Shown: positions 13,540 through 20,005 of the stretch, in pieces
How the letters are laid out: every line of letters starts with the position of its first letter
How positions within the stretch are numbered: the first letter of the stretch is position 1
Virus record (IMG/VR): IMGVR_UViG_3300044611_000404
Span: 1-30,264 of that record
Strand: one strand, 5' to 3'
DNA from: a virus
DNA length: 30,264 bases
The notes under the pieces: generated by a model
The model's database searches: none
Told to the model about the DNA's origin: nothing
The model's input: the letters and a program-made list of their open reading frames with translations, nothing else
Made by a program: the position numbers and the translations under genes

Positions 13540-14394
13540 ATGACATGGATACTACCGAAATCACTCATCTCAGCCTTTGCTCTGGATACGGAGGTCTTGA
13601 CCTCGGAATCAAAGGAGTCTTTGGCGAAAATGTGCGGACAGTTGCTTATGCGGAAATCGAAGCCTTCGCAATCGAGTGCTTACTTGCGCGAATGGAAGGC
13701 GGGCAACTTGATGCGGCTCCAATCTGGCCTAATATCAAAAGTTTCCCTTGGGGAGCGTTTTCAGACCGCGTGGATATCCTTTCTGGCGGCTACCCCTGCC
13801 AGCCATTTAGCGCAGCCGGGAAGCGACTTGGCACAGAAGACCCAAGACACTTGTGGCCTTTCATCGCAAACGGAATTAGGATTATGCGACCCAAGCTCTG
13901 TTTCTTTGAGAACGTCGAAGGACACATCTCTCTCGGACTTAGAGAAGTCGTTGAAGAACTGGGAAGCATCGGTTATAAAACGACGTGGGGAATATTCTCA
14001 GCGCGTGAAGTTGGCGCACCACACCAACGGAAGCGGGTCTTCATCTTGGCCTACTTGCGCGGCGCGGGATTACAGAGATACTGGGGACTTGAGCAAATCG
14101 GATTGGAGAAAGGACGGACAGTTGAGGTCGGATACGTTGGCTCGCAAAGTGGATTTGGAATACAGACCGTTGCAAACAAAGAATGGCCTAGTCGCCTTCG
14201 CGAACCCCAGCACGCATGGGAACCGCCCCGCCAAGTCATTCCCAACGCTCAACCCTCGGTGGGTAGAGACTTTGATGGGACTGCCAGTGGGATGGACTAT
14301 GCCGAGCTGTGCATCTCCAATGACAATCGAGCCGACGAACTCAGACTCCTTGGAAATGGGGTTGTTCCAGCTACCGCAACTAAAGCTTTCTTGA
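13540..14394 (+). CDS. Overlapping-frame protein inside the cytosine methyltransferase gene
   Basis: A 284-residue frame open across nearly the whole methyltransferase gene, in a different reading frame. It has protein-like features I recognise from phage proteins that accompany or overlap C5 methyltransferases: SSAYLREWKAGNLMRLQSG (45-63), LRTSKDTS (123-130), RGEYSQRVKLA (149-159), SSWPTCAARDYRDTG (168-182) and LNPRWVETLMGLPVGWT (237-253). A 284-codon random frame at about 47% G+C would be improbable. Its ATG at 13540 carries the phage's typical AATAAACAAATAAA leader, so it is translated first if that leader works. Function unknown; the family recognition is from memory and not verified. Confidence 0.75.
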   Translation: MTWILPKSLISAFALDTEVLTSESKESLAKMCGQLLMRKSKPSQSSAYLREWKAGNLMRLQSGLISKVSLGERFQTAWISFLAATPASHLAQPGSDLAQKTQDTCGLSSQTELGLCDPSSVSLRTSKDTSLSDLEKSLKNWEASVIKRRGEYSQRVKLAHHTNGSGSSSWPTCAARDYRDTGDLSKSDWRKDGQLRSDTLARKVDLEYRPLQTKNGLVAFANPSTHGNRPAKSFPTLNPRWVETLMGLPVGWTMPSCASPMTIEPTNSDSLEMGLFQLPQLKLS

Positions 14395-14420
14395 CATTGC
14401 TTGAGGATTTAATCAAATAA
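13545..14420 (+). CDS. C5 cytosine DNA methyltransferase (Dcm family)
   Basis: A 291-residue enzyme that transfers a methyl group from S-adenosylmethionine to C5 of cytosine in a target sequence that cannot be told from the protein. Motif I LSLCSGYGGLDLG (9-21), motif IV GGYPCQPFS (81-89, catalytic Cys85), motif VI FFENVEG (120-126), motif VIII GAPHQRKRVF (157-166) and motif X LGNGVVPATA (269-278) are all present. The target-recognition region is about 165-260 and is short. It probably protects phage DNA from host restriction, as no cognate restriction gene is next to it. The gene shares nearly its whole length with another open frame (13540-14394). The start ATG lies 5 nt after the first ATG of that frame. 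Confidence 0.92.
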   Translation: MDTTEITHLSLCSGYGGLDLGIKGVFGENVRTVAYAEIEAFAIECLLARMEGGQLDAAPIWPNIKSFPWGAFSDRVDILSGGYPCQPFSAAGKRLGTEDPRHLWPFIANGIRIMRPKLCFFENVEGHISLGLREVVEELGSIGYKTTWGIFSAREVGAPHQRKRVFILAYLRGAGLQRYWGLEQIGLEKGRTVEVGYVGSQSGFGIQTVANKEWPSRLREPQHAWEPPRQVIPNAQPSVGRDFDGTASGMDYAELCISNDNRADELRLLGNGVVPATATKAFLTLLEDLIK

Positions 14421-14437
14421 CTTCACTTAATAAAAAT

Positions 14438-14632
14438 ATGAATGAAATATATCCATTGATAGTAGACGGCAGAATCAACTACGCCAAGGCGTATGGTACT
14501 CTATCGGGTTTGTTTATCTCCATTAAAAACGGCTACATCACAAATGAAGAAGCCTTGGACATTTACGACAAGCTCTATTACATTGTAAACGAACAAGAGA
14601 AACTCAACCGCCAAGATTTATCCCGTAACTAA
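14438..14632 (+). CDS. Hypothetical protein
   Basis: A 64-residue acidic helical protein of unknown family (segments YAKAYGTLSGLFISIKNGYI and LDIYDKLYYIVNEQ). The ATG is preceded by CTTAATAAAAAT, an A/T leader. It follows the methyltransferase gene by 17 nt. Confidence 0.6.
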   Translation: MNEIYPLIVDGRINYAKAYGTLSGLFISIKNGYITNEEALDIYDKLYYIVNEQEKLNRQDLSRN

Positions 14633-14639
14633 TAAATAT

Positions 14640-14861
14640 ATGTATTACGACGAACTCCGTATTCAGAACGAACAGCATCAAAGCCGTGTAGACGCAGCAT
14701 GGGAAAATCGTGTGCGTGCAGAATCCGCATCCCGGCTGTTCAATCACGGCCCCACCAATTTATCGCTCCACTCAAACCCAATCCAACAATCGTTGGATGC
14801 TCGGAATCTTGTGGGGAAAGTGCAGGGCGATTCTATTTCCAATGAAACGAACACCGCTTAG
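14640..14861 (+). CDS. Hypothetical protein
   Basis: A 73-residue protein of unknown family, helical at the N-terminus (RIQNEQHQSRVDAAWENRVR) and polar at the C-terminus. The start is preceded by ACTAATAAATAT. Its last 20 nt overlap the start of the following HNH gene. Confidence 0.55.
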   Translation: MYYDELRIQNEQHQSRVDAAWENRVRAESASRLFNHGPTNLSLHSNPIQQSLDARNLVGKVQGDSISNETNTA

Positions 14862-15114
14862 ACGAATCTCTAAGAAAAGACAAAATGCCCTCACCATTTA
14901 TCGGCGGCTCAAGAAAGAATACTTTCTTCTCAACCCTGTTTGTGAGGTGCGTGGATGCTCTCATCCTGCTGTTGATATTCACCATCGCCTTTCCCTTGGT
15001 CGCGGCGGCGGTTTTAATGAGCCAAGCAATTTTATGGCTATATGCCGTTTACACCACATCCAAATCCATAACAATCCTCGTTGGGCGGAAGCTGAACATT
15101 ATCTATTAAAATAA
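14842..15114 (+). CDS. Small HNH endonuclease-like protein
   Basis: A 90-residue protein. After a basic N-terminus (MKRTPLRRISKKRQ) it has CEVRGC (34-39), VDIHHRLSLGRGG (44-56) and MAICRLHHIQIH (65-76), the metal-binding Cys pairs and HNH box of a compact phage HNH/NinG-type nuclease. The start at 14842 is preferred over 14710, since the extra N-terminus would overlap the previous gene and has no family-like residues. It may act in recombination or DNA processing. The family is clear, the role is not. Confidence 0.75.
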   Translation: MKRTPLRRISKKRQNALTIYRRLKKEYFLLNPVCEVRGCSHPAVDIHHRLSLGRGGGFNEPSNFMAICRLHHIQIHNNPRWAEAEHYLLK

Positions 15115-15118
15115 TCCT

Positions 15119-15319
15119 ATGACAAACAACACAGACATCACCACAATCGTAAATTCATACGTTGATATGCTCAAAGATGGGCAAATCGACTTGCAAGACG
15201 CTTATGAGAACGGCGACCATAAAACGTATTTCTCTGCTATTGAGCGGCACTTGAAGCTCACAGAGGCTATTGATACAGGGCTTATGGCTACCCAGAAAAT
15301 CAAGGCTCTTAGCGAATGA
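15119..15319 (+). CDS. Hypothetical protein
   Basis: A 66-residue, mostly helical acidic protein (TTIVNSYVDMLKDGQIDLQD, then AIERHLKLTEAIDTGL), unknown family. It overlaps the SWIM protein gene by ATGA (15316-15319). Confidence 0.6.
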   Translation: MTNNTDITTIVNSYVDMLKDGQIDLQDAYENGDHKTYFSAIERHLKLTEAIDTGLMATQKIKALSE

Positions 15320-15594
15320 AGGTTGAGTTTACAGGAGACAAAGGACGCTACCATGTTGCTAGCAGTGATAGCACCACTAGTCACTTGGTAGACATCTTGG
15401 CCTTGCGCGGCAAAGATATGCGATGCAACGGACAGTGTTCCTGTAGAGACTTTGAGACACGTTGTTCTCCTGAGTGGGCTAAAAGCGGCACTATTGTAGA
15501 ACGTGATGAGCCAAACTACACACGATGTAAGCACATCACCGCTGTCATCTACGCCATTGGGAATAGATATGCCGACCACATGAGCATCCAATGA
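15316..15594 (+). CDS. SWIM-type zinc-finger protein
   Basis: A 92-residue protein. QCSCRDFETRC (40-50) with Cys41 and Cys43, then TRCKHI with Cys71 and His73, gives the CxC...CxH metal site of the SWIM zinc finger, a domain that binds DNA or proteins in nucleases, transposases and other enzymes. The protein is little more than this domain. It is flanked by an ATGA overlap on each side and followed by an HNH nuclease and a small PD-(D/E)XK protein, so a shared role in DNA handling is likely (inference). Confidence 0.75.
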   Translation: MKVEFTGDKGRYHVASSDSTTSHLVDILALRGKDMRCNGQCSCRDFETRCSPEWAKSGTIVERDEPNYTRCKHITAVIYAIGNRYADHMSIQ

Positions 15595-15947
15595 AGCCCC
15601 CTAAAACTCATTGCAACGGCACTTGGACTACAGCCAGATTCTTTGGGTTTATACGCTCGGCTCTCCGCAGGACATGGACACGCTGGCCTGAGCAATACAG
15701 GGCTAGGCACATGGCTCGCCGCCCCTACAAAGGGCGTAATAAGCTACAGAAGTGGGAGTTTCTGTGCGCTGAGTGCAATGAATGGTTCATGGCTAAAAAC
15801 ACGCAAATCCATCATAAGATTGAGTGTGGTACGCTTAAAAACTTTAATGACATAGCTGGCTTTACAGAACGATTGTTATGCCCGGCTGAAGATTTAATGG
15901 TGCTTTGTAAGAAGTGCCACAAAGAGAAACATCATCCCAAGAAATAA
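15591..15947 (+). CDS. HNH endonuclease (phage type)
   Basis: A 118-residue protein. The N-terminal segment FFGFIRSALRRTWTRWP (17-33) is the conserved start of a phage HNH family. Next come RRPYKGRNKLQKWEF, FLCAECNEWF (Cys59, Cys62), QIHHKIECG (72-80), LMVLCKKCHKEKH (102-114, Cys106, Cys109). All the Cys and His that hold the metal in this family are present. The first His/Asp position reads HH instead of the commoner DH. The start overlaps the SWIM gene by ATGA. Confidence 0.85.
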   Translation: MKPPKTHCNGTWTTARFFGFIRSALRRTWTRWPEQYRARHMARRPYKGRNKLQKWEFLCAECNEWFMAKNTQIHHKIECGTLKNFNDIAGFTERLLCPAEDLMVLCKKCHKEKHHPKK

Positions 15948-16307
15948 ATGCAATCAGCAATGAGAAATAGAAATGCGACCCACGTTGACTTCGCAGCCCT
16001 GCGCGGAATCTTCTCTAACGCCCTAGCCATGCCATCCAACATTGACATGGTGCTAGAGCGACACGGCAAGTTTTTAATCGGAGAATGGAAGCGGCCTAAT
16101 GAAGCTATTAGTGCAGGCCAGAAAATCATGCTGCTCCACCTAGCCATGATGCCAGACTTCACCGTCCTTATTATCGAGGGAGATACGGACGAGGATATGG
16201 TGATACATAATGTATGGCAGCTTACCCCCCACCGCACACTCAAACCCATCACTAGCTCAATAGAAACATTTAAGACCTATCTCTCAGATTGGTTCAACGC
16301 AGCATAA
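15948..16307 (+). CDS. Small PD-(D/E)XK-type nuclease (resolvase-like)
   Basis: A 119-residue protein. SNIDMVLERHGKFLIGEWKR (30-49), with Asp33, Glu46 and Lys48, fits the PD-(D/E)XK core of small Holliday-junction-resolvase- or VRR-NUC-like nucleases. QKIMLLHLA then follows as the helix after the active site. It could cleave branched DNA from replication and recombination before packaging (inference). The ATG directly follows the preceding stop (TAAATG); a second ATG at 15960 is a possible alternative start. Confidence 0.6.
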   Translation: MQSAMRNRNATHVDFAALRGIFSNALAMPSNIDMVLERHGKFLIGEWKRPNEAISAGQKIMLLHLAMMPDFTVLIIEGDTDEDMVIHNVWQLTPHRTLKPITSSIETFKTYLSDWFNAA

Positions 16308-16314
16308 AAACAAA

Positions 16315-16848
16315 ATGATAACAACAGAGTCATGGTTTATTCAACCATATTACAGCGTAACTTATAACGATGGAACACTCACAATCCGTTCTTCGTCTAA
16401 ACATAAAAAAGGCAACGAACTTGCACAAAACAACAACGATGGATATTTGCGCTGCAAAATAAATAATATATCAACTAAGATACATCAAATTATAACCAAT
16501 CATTTTTTGGGGACTAGACCCGCAGGATTGACCGTTAATCATAAAGATGGAAATAAACTTAATAACCGTATTGAGAACTTAGAATATGTATCTATTAGAG
16601 AGAACACTCTACACTCTATCCGCACGGGTTTACACGTTTGTTGCGACCCAACTAGAATGCCGGGATATAAAGACGGGAGAAGCAGGGACAGGGTTGCATA
16701 CAGAAAGGCGTATAGGATAGCAAACGCAGATAAAATATCTGCTTACATGAAAGCGAGATACGCAAAGAATCCAGCTAAATTTATAGCTTATCAGAAAGCT
16801 CATGCCCTTGCCCAGAAAAACAAAACAACCGTTACCACAAATGAATAA
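16315..16848 (+). CDS. HNH homing endonuclease
   Basis: A 177-residue protein. HNH box TVNHKDGNKLNNRIENLEYV (73-92) and the following SIRENTLHSIRTG are typical of phage homing HNH enzymes. The N-terminal 60 residues have the strand pattern of a NUMOD4-like module (weak). The C-terminal third is basic and repetitive (YRKAYRIANADKISAYMK), probably DNA-binding. It ends in an 8-nt overlap (ATGAATAA) with the 3'-5' exonuclease gene. Confidence 0.88.
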   Translation: MITTESWFIQPYYSVTYNDGTLTIRSSSKHKKGNELAQNNNDGYLRCKINNISTKIHQIITNHFLGTRPAGLTVNHKDGNKLNNRIENLEYVSIRENTLHSIRTGLHVCCDPTRMPGYKDGRSRDRVAYRKAYRIANADKISAYMKARYAKNPAKFIAYQKAHALAQKNKTTVTTNE

Positions 16849-17617
16849 TCGTTCTATTAAAAGACTGTTTTTTGATTTGGAAACTTCGCCCAACGTCGTC
16901 CTATCATGGCGCGTAGGCTACGACCTAAACATTGCACAAGACAACATCATCAAAGAGCGAGCCATCATCTGCATTGGCTACAAATGGGAGCATGAAAACA
17001 AATCTTATATCTTAACATGGGATAAGAACCAATGCGACAAGGCTATGCTCAAGAAGTTCTTGCAAGTTGCCGCCGAAGCTGACGAAATGGTGGCCCACAA
17101 CGGAGACAAGTTTGACATCAAGTGGTTCAAGACCCGCTGCATCTTCCACGGCCTGCCATTTGAACCCTATAAGACGGTGGACACGCTCAAGTGGGCTAGG
17201 AGCCAGTTCTTGTTCAATAGCAACAAGATGGACTACTTGGCGCGTTATCTAGGCTTAGGGGCCAAGATTAAAACAGAGTTTGGGCTATGGAAGGACATTT
17301 GTCTACACAACAGTCCCAAGGCCATGAAGCTAATGACGGACTACTGTAAACATGACGTAGTGATATTAGAGAAGGTGTGGAAGCGTCTATCTGACCTTAT
17401 GGCCGCCAAAACCCATGCAGGCGTGCTTCTAGGGCATGAGAAATGGACTTGCCCCCACGATGGCAGCCGCAACGTCATCACCTATGGAACATCCGTATCA
17501 GCCAAGGGAGTGCGAGCCTATAAGATGAAATGCAAAGATTGCGGCCACTACTACACCATCACGGAGAGCGTGCATAGCGAGTATCTAGCCGATAAAGCGG
17601 AGGCCAAGAAAAAATGA
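16841..17617 (+). CDS. DEDDy 3'-5' exonuclease with C-terminal zinc ribbon
   Basis: A 258-residue protein. FFDLETSP (10-17, Asp12, Glu14), VAHNGDKFD (84-92, ending at the second motif's Asp) and YCKHD (168-172, Tyr168-x3-Asp172) are the Exo I-III motifs of the DnaQ-like DEDDy superfamily, closest to stand-alone exonucleases related to the PolB proofreading domain. The last 60 residues have WTCPHDG and CKDCGHYY, a probable zinc ribbon. The polymerase domain is absent. It would trim 3' ends or degrade host DNA. The start at 16841 (MNNRSIKRLF) follows CGTTACCACAA. The 16802 ATG is rejected as it lies deeper inside the HNH gene. Confidence 0.85.
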   Translation: MNNRSIKRLFFDLETSPNVVLSWRVGYDLNIAQDNIIKERAIICIGYKWEHENKSYILTWDKNQCDKAMLKKFLQVAAEADEMVAHNGDKFDIKWFKTRCIFHGLPFEPYKTVDTLKWARSQFLFNSNKMDYLARYLGLGAKIKTEFGLWKDICLHNSPKAMKLMTDYCKHDVVILEKVWKRLSDLMAAKTHAGVLLGHEKWTCPHDGSRNVITYGTSVSAKGVRAYKMKCKDCGHYYTITESVHSEYLADKAEAKKK

Positions 17618-17769
17618 ACGGCAAGGGAGATAGGCCAAGACCTGTAGACTTAGAGAAGTATGCGGCCAATTATGATGCCATTTTTAGGAAACCAACACTT
17701 AAACCAGAAAAAGTAGATAGCTATTTCAATCCCCGGAGACTCTATTCACTTTTTAAGAAAATCAAATGA
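17614..17769 (+). CDS. Small conserved phage protein (NGKGDxPRP type)
   Basis: A 51-residue protein beginning MNGKGDRPRPVDLEKYAANY and ending DAIFRK and a basic tail. The GKGDxPRP...YDxIF pattern is one I know from many small phage proteins of unknown function. Both ends are ATGA overlaps (17614-17617 and 17766-17769), which strongly supports coding. Confidence 0.75.
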   Translation: MNGKGDRPRPVDLEKYAANYDAIFRKPTLKPEKVDSYFNPRRLYSLFKKIK

Positions 17770-17876
17770 CAACTGAAACTGACAAACTAAAAGCTATTCT
17801 TGCGGCTGTTAAAGCCTACCCATTCTTGCCAATGGGCCTATTGCAACTGATTGAACAAATGGAGGGAACAACATGA
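17766..17876 (+). CDS. 36-residue hypothetical protein
   Basis: MTTETDKLKAILAAVKAYPF then LPMGLLQLIEQMEGTT: an amphipathic helix, a Pro-rich turn and a second helix. Coding is supported by ATGA overlaps at both ends. The last codons, ATGGAGGGAAC, give a Shine-Dalgarno for the next gene. Confidence 0.6.
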   Translation: MTTETDKLKAILAAVKAYPFLPMGLLQLIEQMEGTT

Positions 17877-18436
17877 GCGACTTGAATCTCCATAATTATT
17901 ACGACACCAACAACAACACCATAGAACAGCTTAAGACCATAGGCTTTCCTGTAGTGCATCCTTGGTGGTCTGACACCCTAAAGATAACATCTGGATGCCG
18001 CGATTTCACTGCCTTAGTTCAAGAAATTTGGGGCGGCCAAGAGGATTGTGTAGACGTGAACAACAAGGCCAGTATCATCACGGTGCATTGCGATGCTTGG
18101 CGGCCTCAAGGGAAGTATCTTGCCACAATTAAGGGCGGCTCACGGTCTGTAGCCTTACACGGCAACGTAATGTCACACGGCACGGAGGTGGACGTAGACA
18201 TTGGCAATTGGAGCGACCAGAGCGCATTGCCCACCACAGAAACCGTTTTGGGCCTCTACAGCAAGACAGGGAAGCCTATCTTAGTGCGCGTGTTAAATGG
18301 CACAGCCCCATACATGATTGATGGCACAGGGCCATACATCTATGCGTTCCCCAAGCCAGACACTTGGTATCACAAATACGTTGTCTGGATATTCCTAACG
18401 AGCCTGCGATTGTGGAAGCGAATTCAACCCAGATAG
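17873..18436 (+). CDS. Hypothetical protein with C-terminal membrane segment
   Basis: A 187-residue protein, last gene of the rightward block. Residues 1-150 are a probable soluble beta-rich domain with many Trp and Asp. Near the C-terminus, YHKYVVWIFLTSLRLW (about 166-181) is a hydrophobic stretch flanked by basic residues, possibly one membrane anchor. ATGGAGGGAACAAC precedes the start. Its 3' end overlaps the convergent virion gene by 42 nt. No function recognised. Confidence 0.65.
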   Translation: MSDLNLHNYYDTNNNTIEQLKTIGFPVVHPWWSDTLKITSGCRDFTALVQEIWGGQEDCVDVNNKASIITVHCDAWRPQGKYLATIKGGSRSVALHGNVMSHGTEVDVDIGNWSDQSALPTTETVLGLYSKTGKPILVRVLNGTAPYMIDGTGPYIYAFPKPDTWYHKYVVWIFLTSLRLWKRIQPR

Positions 18437-20005
18437 ATTAATACCTTTCTGGACAAACATTGAGCCAACGTCTTGTGGCATAAGAGCCTCATAGGAACGC
18501 TGAGAAAGCAACCTATTCATTGTCGGGTTAGTTAGTATAGCCCTAGAAACAGGAGGAACGGCTATAGCTGATATTCCTGCAATAGCGGGTAATACCATGC
18601 CAACATTGCCAGCATAATGTTTTCCAGCAATAGACAATGCGGCCATAGTTGTTAGTCGATTAAACAACAATCCGCCCTGATGCATGGACTCAGTATCTTT
18701 AACGCTAGAAGGGAACGTATTAGCCATTTTCCTGATTATCTCTAATTCATCTGTTGTGACGGTTCCTCTAGCTTCTGTGGCTCGCGCTAAAGTTCCTGCG
18801 CTCATTTTGCCAGAATCTGCATTAAATGCTGTTTCAACAACATGAACCTTAGAAAGCAATTTTTTGGCTTCTTCTAGTTTTGGTATTAAAGCAGCATTAG
18901 ATACAGCCACACCGTTCTTAATTGTTTTTTTATTTGCTTCTGCAACTAATGTCTTCCAATACCTCTCTGCTTCTTCAAGATACGCTTGTGCTTCTTCTTT
19001 TAGTTGAACTGGTCTTGATGATAAATTGCTATCTGCTGCGCGAAACGATGCATTGGCATTATCTTGGGCTTTACGATAGGCTAACAATGCAGCCTTAGCC
19101 CTTGGACTAACGGCCTCAACAGCGGCATATGCCTCATTAGCAACATCTTTAATACCATCAATGTTGACTTGATTTAATGCTTTAGATGGAGAAATACCAA
19201 TAGCTTTTTTAGCCAAATCTACAGTGACATCTGCATTTAGAAGCGCAAATTCATTATCAGTTAATTGTTTTCCCCCCAAGTATTCAAGTGCAGAAACAAT
19301 CTTCCCAGACTTCAATACGCTAGGATTAATCATATATCCAGCATCCGTTACAATTTTAAGTGTTTGATTTTCAACTTCATCAGCAATCTTTCTGCGAGTT
19401 GCCGCTATAACACTCTTGCCTGTGTCAAGAGCCTTGCCCGCATAGGCTCCCATAAAACCAGTAGCAGTAGAAACAACAGCCTCTGTTGGCGTTATCATCC
19501 TATCATTATCAATGCCCTCTTGAATGCTTTTAGCGGCAACGTTTGCCACAACATTTTTTGCCGCTACTTTAGATAGCGTTTTGGTAGTAGCAGCCACTAA
19601 CGGGCTTCCGGGAATTGATGAAAGAACACCAGCAGCAATTGCTTCACCTAAAGAAAAATCTTGTTTCTCTCCGTTAAATTGTTGTCTAAGTTGACCAACA
19701 ACATTTCCAGAAAACCCGCCAATAAATCCACCTAGAGGAATAGTAACAGGAGCAGCAGGGCCACCACCAGCACCAACTGCCTGTCCAATTAATCCCCCAC
19801 CAGTCTCCATGCCTATGTCAGCAATAGCCCCACCAGCAGGCATACCCATACGAGATGGCATATCCGTCATTGGATTCATGCGTCCTTGAGTAACCACTGG
19901 CTCAGAAGGCACATTTAGCGACTTCATCTTTGCCATAATTGCATCTCTTGATGTACCATCAGGAAATGGTACTGGCCCAGCCTTTGGGTGATTAACAGTA
20001 ATCAT
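18395..20005 (-). CDS. Internal virion / DNA-ejection-type protein
   Basis: A 536-residue protein. The N-terminus has the segment GPVPFPDGTSRDAIMAKMKS (10-29), a small module common at the start of phage virion proteins. Then follows a Gly/Ala-rich, membrane-compatible region (about 55-125: GGGLIGQAVGAGGGPAAP; IGGFSGNVVG), long helical segments with coiled-coil character (280-400), and a second hydrophobic stretch near 470-500. This organisation is typical of proteins ejected with DNA to form the trans-envelope channel in short-tailed phages (inference). Last gene of the leftward virion block; overlaps the gene upstream of it by ATGA (20002-20005). Confidence 0.65.
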   Translation of the reverse strand: MITVNHPKAGPVPFPDGTSRDAIMAKMKSLNVPSEPVVTQGRMNPMTDMPSRMGMPAGGAIADIGMETGGGLIGQAVGAGGGPAAPVTIPLGGFIGGFSGNVVGQLRQQFNGEKQDFSLGEAIAAGVLSSIPGSPLVAATTKTLSKVAAKNVVANVAAKSIQEGIDNDRMITPTEAVVSTATGFMGAYAGKALDTGKSVIAATRRKIADEVENQTLKIVTDAGYMINPSVLKSGKIVSALEYLGGKQLTDNEFALLNADVTVDLAKKAIGISPSKALNQVNIDGIKDVANEAYAAVEAVSPRAKAALLAYRKAQDNANASFRAADSNLSSRPVQLKEEAQAYLEEAERYWKTLVAEANKKTIKNGVAVSNAALIPKLEEAKKLLSKVHVVETAFNADSGKMSAGTLARATEARGTVTTDELEIIRKMANTFPSSVKDTESMHQGGLLFNRLTTMAALSIAGKHYAGNVGMVLPAIAGISAIAVPPVSRAILTNPTMNRLLSQRSYEALMPQDVGSMFVQKGINLSGLNSLPQSQAR

